Source of the DNA: Methanomicrobiales archaeon
GTDB lineage: Archaea > Halobacteriota > Methanomicrobia > Methanomicrobiales > Methanospirillaceae
Assembly (NCBI GenBank): GCA_012516785.1
Contig: JAAYWH010000055.1
Coordinates: forward strand, 1 to 64,000
Reading direction: 5' to 3'
DNA: 64,000 bases
The number at the start of each line of letters is the position of its first letter. Within the stretch, counting starts at the first letter, position 1. A program made the translations under genes and the position numbers. Below the pieces are notes generated by a model that saw only the letters and a program-made list of their open reading frames with translations, made no database searches and was not told where the DNA came from. Shown here piece after piece: positions 43,093 through 56,620 of the stretch.

Positions 43093-45342
43093 ATGTCCTG
43101 GATCACCCATCCGTACATCCGTGCCGGGACCCTCGAGTCCCGGACATACCAGCTCTCGATCGCCATGAGGGCGCTCGATGGCCATACGATGGTGGTGCTG
43201 CCGACCGGCCTTGGCAAGACGGCGATCGCCCTCATCGTCGCGGCCTCGCGGCTCTACAACGAGAAGGGAAAAGTGCTGATGCTGGCGCCGACAAAACCGC
43301 TGGTGGAGCAGCACTACCGGTTCTTCCGCCGGTTTATCGCAATTGACGGGTCCGATCCTGAATGTGCCCTCTTTACCGGGGAGACCCCTCCTGACCAGCG
43401 GCGGGAGGAGTTCTCTCGTGCCAGGCTTGTCTTTGCCACCCCGCAGGTGATCAAAAACGATCTCCTTTCGGGCGCCTATACCCTCTCCGATGTCACACTC
43501 CTCGTGGTTGATGAGTGCCATCGTGCGGTAGGGAACTACGCATACGTATTCATCGCCTCGGTCTACCGTGAGACGGCCCGTTCACCGCTGCTCCTTGCCA
43601 TGACCGCATCCCCGGGTGGGCAGGAGATGAAAGTCGAGGAGGTCTGCCGTAACCTCGGGGTGACGATCGTGGAGACACGGACCGAACAGGACAGCGATGT
43701 GGCACCCTACATCCACGAACGGGAGATCCAGGTGATCGAGGTTGATCTTCCCCTCTCGCTGAAATCCGCGGTGGTGGATTTAAACGAGCTCCTGGATGCA
43801 CGGATCGCCCTCATCCGCGAACTCGGCTTTGACCTCCCCAGGAGGCAACAGCTCACGATGAGAGTGCTCAATGCCCTCAATGGCCAGATCCAGGAGCGGA
43901 TACAGCAGAGGGATGCCGCCGGATACACTGCCGCATCCCTGTACGCAGAACTGATGAAACTCCGGCATGCTGTCTCGCTGGCCGAGTCCCAGGGAAGTGC
44001 GGTACTTGCCGGGTATATCCACCGGCTCTTTTCCGAGGGTTCGTCTGCAGGAGGTTCGAAGGCCGCAGCACGGCTGGTAAAGGATCCCGTGTTTATCCGT
44101 CTCCTGGAACGGACCATGTCCTGGGAGACAGAACTCCACCCGAAACTGGAGATCCTCGCATCGGTGACGCAGGACCAGCTTACCCGGTATCCGGAGAGCA
44201 GGATCATCATCTTTGCCACGTTCCGGGACATGGTCCAGCAGATCGTGGAATACCTGGGAAGGAAGGGCATCCGTGCCGAGCGGTTTGTCGGCCAGGCTGC
44301 GAGAGATGCGGACCGCGGGCTCTCGCAGAAGAAGCAGATCGATTGCCTCAGGAGGTTCCGGGAAGGGGAATTCCCGGTGCTTGTTGCTACTTCGGTCGGA
44401 GAGGAGGGGCTTGATGTCCCCTCCACGGACCTGGTGATCTTCTACGAAGCTGTCCCCTCAGAGATCAGGAGTATCCAGCGGAAGGGCAGGACCGGCCGGA
44501 GCGGGAGCGGCAGGATCGTTGTGCTGGTCACGAAGGGTACCTCTGATGAGACTTACCGGTGGGTCAGCCAGTCACGCGAGCGTGCGATGATCAGCGGGAT
44601 CAGGACGCTTGGTTCCCGGATGGAGGCAAGGGCCGGGGAGGACCAGACAGAACAGGTGGGGGAAAGGCCGATCCAGAAGAGGATCGGCGAGTTCATGCCG
44701 CAAGGTCCTTCGATCGTCGTGGACGACCGGGAGACCTCCTCGAAAGTGGTAGAACACCTGCATTCTCTTGGTGCATCCCTTTCCGTGCAGCGGCTCCCCT
44801 ACGGCGATTACCTGGCAGGGGACCGCATCGTGGTGGAACGGAAGACCACCAGGGACTTCGTTGATACGCTCATTGAGCGGGACCTGTTTGGGCAACTCAA
44901 GGGATTGGCAGGGCATGCGCTCCGGCCGGTCCTGATCCTTGAAGGGGGTGACCTTTACGGAGAGCGGGACGTAAACCCGAATGCCCTCCGCGGTGCCCTT
45001 GCCGCCATTGCCATTGACCTGGGGATCACCCCCTTCTTCACCAGGGATCCGGAAGAGACGGCCCAGATGCTCATTGTCCTTGCACGAAGGGAGGAGGAGG
45101 GCGGGGAGCGGACCGGGCGGCTTCCGTTCAGGAAGGCATACCAATCGATCACCGAGGAGCAGGAACGGATCATCGGGTCGTTTCCCGAGATCGGGCTGAA
45201 GAATGCGAGGCTCCTCCTGGATCATTTCAGGACGATCCAGGCGATTGCCAATGCCAGTACCGGGGAGCTCGCAGAGGTGAAGGGTATCGGGGAGAAGAGG
45301 GCGAAGCGGATCGCTGACCTGGTCAGGAAAGAGTACCGCTAG
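43093..45342 (+). CDS. hef: Hef, archaeal XPF-family helicase-nuclease
   Basis: 749 residues. An SF2 helicase half with L-P-T-G-L-G-K-T-A (motif I), V-V-D-E-C-H-R (motif II), T-A-S-P-G-G, and motif VI Q-R-K-G-R-T-G-R; then an ERCC4 nuclease with V-D-D-R-E near 546 and V-E-R-K-T-T-R-D-F near 583; then tandem HhH (G-I-G-E-K-R-A-K-R-I). It processes stalled forks. The presence of Hef alongside RuvABC gives the cell two fork/junction systems. Probably read with glyS. Confidence 0.95.
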   Translation: MSWITHPYIRAGTLESRTYQLSIAMRALDGHTMVVLPTGLGKTAIALIVAASRLYNEKGKVLMLAPTKPLVEQHYRFFRRFIAIDGSDPECALFTGETPPDQRREEFSRARLVFATPQVIKNDLLSGAYTLSDVTLLVVDECHRAVGNYAYVFIASVYRETARSPLLLAMTASPGGQEMKVEEVCRNLGVTIVETRTEQDSDVAPYIHEREIQVIEVDLPLSLKSAVVDLNELLDARIALIRELGFDLPRRQQLTMRVLNALNGQIQERIQQRDAAGYTAASLYAELMKLRHAVSLAESQGSAVLAGYIHRLFSEGSSAGGSKAAARLVKDPVFIRLLERTMSWETELHPKLEILASVTQDQLTRYPESRIIIFATFRDMVQQIVEYLGRKGIRAERFVGQAARDADRGLSQKKQIDCLRRFREGEFPVLVATSVGEEGLDVPSTDLVIFYEAVPSEIRSIQRKGRTGRSGSGRIVVLVTKGTSDETYRWVSQSRERAMISGIRTLGSRMEARAGEDQTEQVGERPIQKRIGEFMPQGPSIVVDDRETSSKVVEHLHSLGASLSVQRLPYGDYLAGDRIVVERKTTRDFVDTLIERDLFGQLKGLAGHALRPVLILEGGDLYGERDVNPNALRGALAAIAIDLGITPFFTRDPEETAQMLIVLARREEEGGERTGRLPFRKAYQSITEEQERIIGSFPEIGLKNARLLLDHFRTIQAIANASTGELAEVKGIGEKRAKRIADLVRKEYR

Positions 45343-45380
45343 CGGAGCAGATGCAGTTCTATGAACCGGATCTTGAGCCC

Positions 45381-45755
45381 CTAGCGGAGCTGCTTCAGGG
45401 CTTTTACCCCGGATCTCACCGCGTTCGCGAGGATCAGCACCTGGTCGGGATCCCGCTCGTGCCGGATGCGCCGGCAGAGTTCGATGAGTGTCTCCTCCAG
45501 TGCTGCCGAAAGCGAGGGGGTGGATGGTGCAGTCCCCGCCGGGACCTCCTTATCGGCAGGGGCCGGCAGCGGTGCGGGGGCAGGGGGAGGGGGATTCCGG
45601 CTGGCCTCATCTTCCCGGCATACCACGCAGAGCGTCTCTCCCTTGATCTCAAAGAGGGGGCAGCCGCAGGCAGGGCAGCTCTTGGAGAGCATCTTCCCCC
45701 CCTTGAGGAGGTATCCGGCCATGATATCATCTTCGCGCTTCACAGGGGCAGGCAT
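45381..45755 (-). CDS. UPF0148 / Sjogren-scleroderma autoantigen 1-like zinc protein
   Basis: 124 residues from the ATG at 45755, which has AAAGGAG seven nt upstream; an ATG at 45800 is less likely. The core M-A-G-Y-L-L-K-G-G-K-M-L-S-K-S-C-P-A-C-G-C-P-L-F-style segment (two cysteine pairs with the later C-V-V-C) defines the p27/UPF0148 family. A proline-alanine linker joins it to a C-terminal helix. Role unknown. Confidence 0.85.
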   Translation of the reverse strand: MPAPVKREDDIMAGYLLKGGKMLSKSCPACGCPLFEIKGETLCVVCREDEASRNPPPPAPAPLPAPADKEVPAGTAPSTPSLSAALEETLIELCRRIRHERDPDQVLILANAVRSGVKALKQLR

Positions 45756-45902
45756 CCTCCGTTCTCCTTTGACCATACTAGGTATGTGGTCAGATATCAT
45801 GATTTCTCCTCAGGCAAAAAAAAGGTCCGCCCTGCACTGGGGAGGACGGAAATAATGAAATTAAACCGCATTTTGTCTAAAAAAAGGTCACAGGATGACG
45901 AT

Positions 45903-45922
45903 TACCAAACTTTATAAGTGGG
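45903..45922 (+). promoter_or_regulatory. Promoter of the UPF0147 gene
   Basis: CCAAA (BRE, 45905-45909) followed by CTTTATAAG (TATA, 45910-45918) is the clearest archaeal promoter in the window. The start of transcription should be near 45943, and GGAGGG at 45948-45953 lies six nt before the ATG at 45960. Confidence 0.75.
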
Positions 45923-45959
45923 ATATTCGTATTAATAACAGAAGAGTGGAGGGCCCCCT

Positions 45960-46223
45960 ATGCCAAACCCCGAGAAAACAATCGATAACTGCATCCAGAT
46001 GCTGCAACATATCATGGATGACAGCACCATCCCCCGGAATATCCGCCGGGTAGCCGATGAGACACGTCAGCTCCTTTTGAACCAGAGCAAGGGGACTGGG
46101 CTCCGGGCAGCCGAAGCCATCTCAAAGATCGATGAGATCAGTAACGACCCGAACATGCCGGTTCACGCGCGGACGCGAATCTGGGAGCTGGTCTCCCAGC
46201 TTGAGACAATTCCCCTGGACTGA
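45960..46223 (+). CDS. UPF0147 family protein
   Basis: An 87-residue helical protein of a conserved archaeal family, recognised by [16 protein letters not shown] and the later [13 protein letters not shown]. It looks like an orthogonal helical bundle with HEAT-like character. No function is assigned. It has a strong promoter and Shine-Dalgarno, so it is probably well expressed. Confidence 0.92.
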   Translation: MPNPEKTIDNCIQMLQHIMDDSTIPRNIRRVADETRQLLLNQSKGTGLRAAEAISKIDEISNDPNMPVHARTRIWELVSQLETIPLD

Positions 46224-46366
46224 TCGCAGAATACCCGCTTTTATGAAGATGACCCCGCCATTTTCTTTTTTGCTGGTTCTTAAACCCACTTCAGGTACTT
46301 TCTTTCAGGGAAGGACCGTTCCTTTTGGAGAGCCTTTTGGAGAGGAACGCACCGGACCGGTCTTCC

Positions 46367-46780
46367 CTAATCGATGACCGATACGAAGATCGTCCGTGAC
46401 CTCCCCTTTCTGACGTCCAGTTCGAGCAGGACCACCTGCTGCCAGGTACCGAGCAGGAGGTCATGGTCAGCCACCGGGAGGGAGAGGGAGGGCCCGACTA
46501 TCGATGCCCTGACATGCGAACGGCCGTTCCCATCCCCCCAGCGGCGGTCATGGGCGTAGGGGATCGAGTCCGGCGCGATGGTCGACAGGGCACGGGAGAG
46601 ATCGGCAAGGACGCCGGGTTCATACTCGATGGTCGTGAGTGCGGCAGTGGACCCTGCCACGAACACATGGGCGATCCCTTCATTGATCCCGCTCTCGCGG
46701 ACGATCTCCCGCACCTGATGAGTGATATCGAGAATATCCCCTTCATGTGAGGTTGTCACCTGGATCTCTTTCCGGTACAT
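46367..46780 (-). CDS. YjbQ / UPF0047 family protein
   Basis: 137 residues starting M-Y-R-K-E-I-Q-V. The family pattern is visible in I-D-I-T-H-Q-V-R-E type opening, G-I-A-H-V-F-V-A-G-S-T-A-A-L, and near the end L-L-G-T-W-Q-Q-V-V-L-L-E-L-D plus R-K-G-R-S-R-T. Some members have thiamine-phosphate synthase activity in vitro; the physiological role is unsettled. The ATG at 46780 is the family start; 75 upstream bases are left out. Confidence 0.92.
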   Translation of the reverse strand: MYRKEIQVTTSHEGDILDITHQVREIVRESGINEGIAHVFVAGSTAALTTIEYEPGVLADLSRALSTIAPDSIPYAHDRRWGDGNGRSHVRASIVGPSLSLPVADHDLLLGTWQQVVLLELDVRKGRSRTIFVSVID

Positions 46781-47100
46781 ATGAGAGACATGGGATCCGG
46801 GGATCCCTTGAAGTGCTCCCCCATCCCTTCCCTGTCTGAGCCCGGCACCCTGCAATCACGGAGCGGATTGGAGACGATGAAGAGATAAATACGGGGTCAC
46901 GCCATCCACCAGGGCATTGCCGGCAGGAATGAACGAGGATAGGTATTCCGGATAGGTATTCCTTTACCCTGAGAGGGAGGTGACTGCGCGATGCCCGATC
47001 ACGGTTCGGGAAATCCCAAAAAAAAGGCCGGCAGAAAGTACCTGGAGCGATGTATCAGCACATTCAGCCGCGGTAAGAGAAATGGGTCAGGGAAGATCGC
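46781..47100. other. Intergenic stretch, 320 bp, no gene recognised
   Basis: Between the YjbQ gene's start and the gyrA stop. A near repeat GGATAGGTATTC occurs twice (about 46938-46949 and 46951-46962). An A-run at 47018-47025 reads as a T-run on the minus strand and may help terminate gyrBA transcripts. Confidence 0.4.
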
Positions 47101-51637
<4,537 letters not shown>

Positions 51638-51731
51638 TCACTCACCTCCCCGTGAAAAATGTATTGAAATTCCTGACCGTCACACTAAGTATTGGTCGTT
51701 TTCCCTCTTAATGGTTCAGACGGCCAGGAAT

Positions 51732-52040
51732 TCAGAGGAATTCGCCCAGTTCGGGATTGGTGATCCCAAGCGATGTGTCAATGGCAATGATCAGCCGGTT
51801 GAGGATCCGGATCACCTCGGCGGCCTCTTCCTTGTCGAGGGTTCCCGGCTGGTGCCAGACTATCCTTTTCCTTAATTTTAATGCCAGCTCCTCCACTTCG
51901 GTCCCCTTGTATTGCGGGGGGATCTCGAACCCGTCAAGGTGATCTGCTGCACCGTAGAATGCCTGCTCGGGAGGCAGGGCAAAATGCCTGCAGATGAGCA
52001 CGATGGTCGTGATAAATCCCCGTCCGAATTTACTCTCCAT
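51732..52040 (-). CDS. Small unknown protein beside the cobalt/nickel transporter operon
   Basis: 102 residues from the ATG at 52040: M-E-S-K-F-G-R-G-F-I-T-T-I-V-L-I. No membrane segment or signal peptide is clear. It is rich in helices with a P-P-E-Q-A-F-Y-G-A-A-D-H-L element and an acidic C-terminus. It lies 41 nt downstream of cbiQ on the same strand, so it may be cotranscribed with the transporter. I do not recognise the family. The longer frame to 52109 overlaps cbiQ and is rejected. Confidence 0.7.
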   Translation of the reverse strand: MESKFGRGFITTIVLICRHFALPPEQAFYGAADHLDGFEIPPQYKGTEVEELALKLRKRIVWHQPGTLDKEEAAEVIRILNRLIIAIDTSLGITNPELGEFL

Positions 52041-52081
52041 GAAAGAGATATCAGGTGCGGGGAGGATAAAGGATGCGGGGG

Positions 52082-52909
52082 TCAGGCAAGGACGATGATC
52101 CGGGCCCATGCCAGGAGGGGGGTGGCGATGATCAGCAGCAATCCTGCCGCGAGGAATGTCCAGTCCCTCCCTTTCAGGGGTTTTTTCGCGATGTACAGGT
52201 GGCTCTCCCGTCCGTATCCACGGCAGAGCATGGCAGTGTACGTCCGTTCCCCCTGCTCGTAGGAACGGATGAACAGGGTCCCTACGGCGTACGCCACCTT
52301 CTCCAGCCGGTACCGGTAGGGGAGGGTTCGGTCGAAGGGATTGAAACAGCGGGTTTCAAGCGACTGGGTCATCTTCCGTATCATGTACCCGAAGACGTAG
52401 AGGTAGCGGAGCATCATCCCGAGCGTGAGGGTGAACTCGGCAGGGAGGCCGAGCCGGCCGGCTCCCTCGAGGAGGTCCTGGGTCCGCGTGGTGGAAGAGA
52501 GGAGGATGATGAACGAGACAGAGACGAGGAACTTGACGAGGAGGATGGAGGCAAACTGGACCGATTCGGCATAGATCTCGATCCCGAACGGCAGGGTGGC
52601 GATTGTCGTAAAACTCTCGTAGTACGGGTTCTTGAAAAAGATCTGGAATACGATCAGGAAGATGCCAAACGGCAGGATGACCGCAAGCCGTTTGAGGTAG
52701 ACCGCGGGAGAGAGCAGGGAGAATGCCCACAGCACGATAAAGAATGCAAAGAAGATCGCACCGACCGTGTAGATCATGGTGGAGTACGGCACGGCAACGA
52801 TCGCGATGATGGCCGCGAAAGCGATGATGATCTTGACCCGTGCATCGAGCGCATGGACCGGGCTCTTTTTATACGCCTGCTTCTCGAGGAAGAAGAGGTC
52901 TTCGATCAT
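52082..52909 (-). CDS. cbiQ: ECF transporter transmembrane T component, CbiQ/NikQ family
   Basis: A 275-residue T component with about six hydrophobic segments. The opening has the family's H-A-L-D-A-R-V-K-I near 18-26, and two coupling helices with A-R-x-type motifs appear as T-Q-S-L-E-T-R-C-F and C-R-G-Y-G-R-E near the C-terminal half. It joins CbiM to CbiO. Overlaps the cbiO gene by 4 nt. Confidence 0.93.
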   Translation of the reverse strand: MIEDLFFLEKQAYKKSPVHALDARVKIIIAFAAIIAIVAVPYSTMIYTVGAIFFAFFIVLWAFSLLSPAVYLKRLAVILPFGIFLIVFQIFFKNPYYESFTTIATLPFGIEIYAESVQFASILLVKFLVSVSFIILLSSTTRTQDLLEGAGRLGLPAEFTLTLGMMLRYLYVFGYMIRKMTQSLETRCFNPFDRTLPYRYRLEKVAYAVGTLFIRSYEQGERTYTAMLCRGYGRESHLYIAKKPLKGRDWTFLAAGLLLIIATPLLAWARIIVLA

Positions 52910-53739
52910 GCCCGTTCCCTGTAGGTCTTCAGGAAGGCGGCCTTTGCTTCGTCGAGGGTATACGCCATCGCGATATCGAGCCCTTCCTCGCGGAGCTGCC
53001 GGATCAGCTTGGGGATGACCGGGACGTCCAGCCGGACCGAGCTTAAGAGTTCCAGGTCGGCGAAGACATCCGAGACGCGGCCCTCGGCAACGATGCTTCC
53101 CCTGTGCATCACGTAGAGGTGATCAGCAACCTCGGGGACCAGGGAGACATCGTGGGTGGAGAAGATGACGGTGATCCCGTACTCACGGGCCAGGGCATTG
53201 ATCACCCCGATCAGGTCCTTTACCCCCTTCGGGTCAAGCCCGGCAGTCGGCTCGTCGAGGACGATCACCTGCGGCTCCATTGCGATCACCCCGGCGATCG
53301 CCACCCGCTTCTTCTCTCCTCCGGAGAGATGGTGGGGTACCCGCTCCCTCAGGTGCTCGATCCCGACCATTGCAAGGGCTTCATCGACGCGATGATTGAC
53401 GGTCTCGGCATCCAGCCCAAGGTTCATCGGCCCGAAGGCCACGTCCTGCTCGACCGTGGGGGAGAAGATCTGGTCATCGGCGTTCTGGAAGACGAGCCCG
53501 ACAAACTTCCGGACTTCCCGGATGTTCTTCTGGGTGATCGGCTCGCCATGGACCAGTACCGTCCCGCTCGTTGGCCGGAGGATCCCGTTGAAGTGCTTGA
53601 AAAGGGTGCTCTTTCCTGCCCCGTTGGCACCTATGACCGCGATCCGTGCATTTCTCCCGGCGATGAAGTTCACGTGGTCAAGCCCGGTCACGTTCCCGGG
53701 GTAGACATAGGTCAGATCGCGGGTTTCAAGGAGGTGCAT
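52906..53739 (-). CDS. cbiO: ECF transporter ATPase, CbiO/NikO family
   Basis: 277 residues. Walker A G-A-N-G-A-G-K-S-T near 37-45, Q-loop V-F-Q-N-A-D-D-Q-I-F, signature L-S-G-G-E-K-K-R, Walker B V-I-V-L-D-E-P and H-loop S-T-H-D-V. Energises uptake with CbiQ. A C-terminal extension of about 50 residues (V-R-L-D-V-P-V-I-P-K-L-I) follows, as in many ECF ATPases. Confidence 0.95.
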   Translation of the reverse strand: MHLLETRDLTYVYPGNVTGLDHVNFIAGRNARIAVIGANGAGKSTLFKHFNGILRPTSGTVLVHGEPITQKNIREVRKFVGLVFQNADDQIFSPTVEQDVAFGPMNLGLDAETVNHRVDEALAMVGIEHLRERVPHHLSGGEKKRVAIAGVIAMEPQVIVLDEPTAGLDPKGVKDLIGVINALAREYGITVIFSTHDVSLVPEVADHLYVMHRGSIVAEGRVSDVFADLELLSSVRLDVPVIPKLIRQLREEGLDIAMAYTLDEAKAAFLKTYRERA

Positions 53740-53781
53740 TGCAGGAATACTGTGCGAAAAAAATAGATAAATGGTTGTCTT

Positions 53782-54132
53782 TCAACTCTTGCGGGCGACG
53801 ACCCTTGATAATCCGAACGCGATGCCGACCACGACAAGGGTGCCGATGATAACGGCAGCAGCCTCACCAAACTTTGCGAGTCCTTCGATGCTGTAATCGG
53901 GGAACGGGGAAGCGAAGGAGTACTCGTTGCCGGTGATCGCGGTCACCTCCTCCTCAGCTGTGCTGGCCATCTCCTCATCGAGGTTCGAACCTCTCAGGTC
54001 CTTTGCTCCGAAAATTCCGAAGAAGGCACTCTCGAGGCCGTCAGGATTGCTGGAGGCGATAAAGGGTGCCATAGCGGCGATGATCAGGGCGATGGCAATC
54101 CCTGCAAAGAGGAAGTTCTTTTTGTCCATCAT
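53782..54132 (-). CDS. PDGLE-domain small membrane component (CbiN/NikN-like)
   Basis: 116 residues with two membrane helices at about 7-25 and 85-108 and the P-D-G-L-E signature near 30-34 in the external loop. This small component is needed with CbiM for metal uptake. The PDGLE form occurs in cobalt and nickel transporters. Its start overlaps the cbiM stop by 4 nt. Confidence 0.9.
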   Translation of the reverse strand: MMDKKNFLFAGIAIALIIAAMAPFIASSNPDGLESAFFGIFGAKDLRGSNLDEEMASTAEEEVTAITGNEYSFASPFPDYSIEGLAKFGEAAAVIIGTLVVVGIAFGLSRVVARKS

Positions 54133-54767
54133 GCCGGCACCACCTCACGCTCCGCCATGATATCAGGACGTGCCGTTGTGATAAGATAGATCGCGATTGC
54201 GGTGATCCCTCCCTCAATGATGCCGATGATGGCATGGTAGAGGCCCATGGAGAGGAGTCCGAGTTCGAGCGGGAAAGTGCCCGCGAGTGCCATCTCCACC
54301 GCACAGGCCAGGGATGCAACAAACAGCGATAGCCAGCCGGCGATGAAGGCGGGAGCGTAGGGGGACTTGAAGACCGGTAAGAGCCCGCGGTAGCTGTAAT
54401 ACCCGACAAATCCTCCGATCACTCCCATGTTGATGATATTGGCTCCCATCACGGTAAGGCCCCCGTCTCCGAAGAGCACCCCCTGGACAATCAGGACGAG
54501 GGTGAGGATGAAGACGGCTGCGAAGGGTGAGCCGAGAACGATAGCAGCGAGCGCGGCACCCATCATATGCCCGCTCGTGCCCCAGGGGATCGGGACATTG
54601 ACCGCCTGTATGGCAAAGATCCCGGCGGCGAGGATGGCCACGAGCGGGATCTTCTCTTCCGAGAGCTCCCTTCTTGCCCACCTGAGGGCGAGGGCGATGA
54701 AGACCAGGGCGATGATCCAGTAGACTGCTGCCTGGGGCAGCGGAATAAACGCATCGGGGATGTGCAT
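54129..54767 (-). CDS. cbiM: ECF transporter substrate component, CbiM/NikM family
   Basis: 212 residues starting M-H-I-P-D-A-F-I-P, whose His2 chelates the metal ion after the start methionine, and [10 protein letters not shown] near 66-75. About six membrane segments. It selects cobalt or nickel; sequence alone does not separate the two. Methanogens need nickel for MCR and hydrogenases and cobalt for Mtr. First gene of the operon, with the palindrome at 54800-54813 upstream and AGGTGA five nt before the ATG. Confidence 0.95.
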   Translation of the reverse strand: MHIPDAFIPLPQAAVYWIIALVFIALALRWARRELSEEKIPLVAILAAGIFAIQAVNVPIPWGTSGHMMGAALAAIVLGSPFAAVFILTLVLIVQGVLFGDGGLTVMGANIINMGVIGGFVGYYSYRGLLPVFKSPYAPAFIAGWLSLFVASLACAVEMALAGTFPLELGLLSMGLYHAIIGIIEGGITAIAIYLITTARPDIMAEREVVPA

Positions 54768-54826
54768 GACGTCACCTTTTCATAATAATTTAAACATTCG
54801 TATGAATTCATACATAAAAAAGATTA
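54768..54826 (-). promoter_or_regulatory. cbiMNOQ promoter with perfect palindrome
   Basis: GTATGAATTCATAC at 54800-54813 is a 14-bp perfect palindrome, 33 nt upstream of the cbiM ATG. On the minus strand it is followed by TTTAAATT, a good TATA box. Its ends GTATGA and TCATAC are identical to the half-sites of the Escherichia coli NikR operator, but with 2 nt between them rather than 16. A repressor at this place would block TFB/TBP access. Confidence 0.65.
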
Positions 54827-55990
54827 TTATTTGATAATTTGGCGTACTCCTGATCGGAGTAGTATTCCCAAAACAGGATATATCTTCGGATTTTTTAAAA
54901 TGCGCCGCAGCAGGACGCCGGGCTGATCCATGTCCCCATACGTGAGGATATCGGCCTTGAGGGAGGGATCGTTCAGCACCCTGACCAGCTGGTGAACCTC
55001 TTCTCCTGTCAGCTTCCCGCGGGCGGAGAAGAGGCGGAAGCCGAGCTCCAGGTCCCTGCCCAGTTCTGCTCTCCAGCGCCGTTCGTACCGGCAGAGCAGG
55101 CCGTCTGCGGCAGACCCCTCGTTGCAGGCTTCACAGGCGGTCTCTGCTGCGTGGTATGCCGACCGCACGCCGGTATAGACCCCACCCCCCGAGGTGGGTT
55201 TCGGGAACCCGGCAGCATCCCCAATAAAGAGGGTCCCGTGGCCATACGTCCGGGGCATCACACCGATCGGAATCGTCCCGGTCACGAAGTGGCAGCAGCT
55301 TCGCACGCCCTGTTGCGAGATGAACCGTGAGAACCGTGAGGCGACCTCTCTCCTTCCGGCAAGGCCGATCCGGGCCCTCCCCTTCCCAGACGGGATGATC
55401 CAACCGAAGAAGTCGGGCGATGCGTCAGGGTAGATCTCGACAAGGTTTCCCCCCATCTCCCGTGGGACCTCTGCCTGGATGCCGGCAAGGAAGACAGGCG
55501 GTCGCTCCATCCCGAGGTCCCGAGCAACCGGGCTCCGTGGCCCGTCTGCAGCGATCAGCATACGGCACGCGATCTCGCCCTTTCCCTCCATCCCTCTCGT
55601 GATAATCACCGATCCCGATCGCTTCACGTAGGCAGTCTTGACCCGGACCTCGGCACCGGCATCTGCGGCCGCCGTTGCCATCTCCCTGTCGAGAAGTCCC
55701 CGGTCGACCACGAATGCCTTGGTCGTACCTGCATCAAACGTGAGCCGGGAGCCCCGGGAGGTCACGATACTCGCGCCGGAGACCTCGTTGAGCACCGGTT
55801 TTTCTGAGACCTGGCACGCGGCGAGTGCCCTGGCCGAGAGGAGCCCCGCACACTGGACAGGATACCCGATCGCGGCATGCTCCTCGATCAGGCACGTGGA
55901 GAGGCCGAGCTCGGCACACCGGCGTGCGCAGGTGCTCCCTGCAGGGCCGGCACCCACCACCACGACATCATACTGGTCCCGTTCTGTCAC
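54827..55990 (-). CDS. Geranylgeranyl reductase family FAD enzyme
   Basis: 387 residues. The FAD loop V-V-V-G-A-G-P-A-G-S-T-C-A-R-R-C-A lies at about 10-26, followed by Y-P-V-Q-C-A-G-L near 43-50, and G-D-A-A-G-F-P-K-P-T-S-G-G-G near the second flavin site. The family saturates isoprenoid chains of archaeal lipids (digeranylgeranylglycerophospholipid reductase) or related quinones; methanogens have several paralogues, so the substrate is open. It is immediately upstream of the cbi operon's promoter, with only a short stop-to-palindrome spacer. Confidence 0.92.
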   Translation of the reverse strand: MTERDQYDVVVVGAGPAGSTCARRCAELGLSTCLIEEHAAIGYPVQCAGLLSARALAACQVSEKPVLNEVSGASIVTSRGSRLTFDAGTTKAFVVDRGLLDREMATAAADAGAEVRVKTAYVKRSGSVIITRGMEGKGEIACRMLIAADGPRSPVARDLGMERPPVFLAGIQAEVPREMGGNLVEIYPDASPDFFGWIIPSGKGRARIGLAGRREVASRFSRFISQQGVRSCCHFVTGTIPIGVMPRTYGHGTLFIGDAAGFPKPTSGGGVYTGVRSAYHAAETACEACNEGSAADGLLCRYERRWRAELGRDLELGFRLFSARGKLTGEEVHQLVRVLNDPSLKADILTYGDMDQPGVLLRRILKNPKIYPVLGILLRSGVRQIIK

Positions 55991-56257
55991 GATCGTGTTC
56001 TAGGTTCTCCTTTCAGGGCATCAATCTGACAGATCCAGCCCGGAAAAAAAGTCCTCACCCACACCCCATGCAGTCCTGCCAGGGATACCCACTCCCTGCT
56101 TTTGTGTGACGTTCGGGTGAACCTGCAAACGAACTGATCCTCGAGCAGGTACCTGGGCATTGCACCACGAGCGATTCAGGTGGTATTGCGGCCTCTTCTC
56201 CTCCCACTACTCCATGGCCATCTATTTGATACTCCACGGGAACGTAGTGTGAGAGCA

Positions 56258-56620
56258 ATGGAGAAAGGTCCGGTATTTGAGTGGAAGCAGTGCCTGGTGG
56301 TGCGCTCCGACCTCAGGATGAGCTGCGGGAAGATGTGCGCCCAGGCTGCACATGCATCGATCCTTGCCTGCGGCCGGTCGAAGGCTGCCTCACGCAGGCG
56401 CTGGTGTGCCGAGGGGCAGAAGAAGGTCGTCCTGAAGGTGGCCGGTGAAAAGATCCTCTTTGAGCTGAAGACCCTGGCAGAGGTGGCAGGGATAGCGGCA
56501 GCCCTGGTCCAGGATGCCGGGATGACCGAGGTGCCGCCGGGAACCATCACGGCGCTGGGGCTCGGGCCTGCAAAGTCGGAAGACCTCGACAAGATCACGG
56601 GGGACCTCGCGCTCCTATGA
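56258..56620 (+). CDS. pth2: Peptidyl-tRNA hydrolase, archaeal type (Pth2)
   Basis: A 120-residue enzyme that frees tRNA from peptidyl-tRNA. The core K-Q-C-L-V-V-R-S-D-L-R-M-S-C-G-K-M-C-A-Q-A-A-H-A-S near the N-terminus and C-terminal G-T-I-T-A-L-G-L-G-P are diagnostic. The ATG at 56258 is the family start; 78 upstream in-frame bases are excluded. Stop overlaps the truD ATG by 4 nt. Confidence 0.95.
   Translation: MEKGPVFEWKQCLVVRSDLRMSCGKMCAQAAHASILACGRSKAASRRRWCAEGQKKVVLKVAGEKILFELKTLAEVAGIAAALVQDAGMTEVPPGTITALGLGPAKSEDLDKITGDLALL

Noticed and set aside
54768-54826. Cobalamin riboswitch upstream of cbiM
   Set aside because: The leader is far too short and AT-rich; only the palindrome and promoter fit there.
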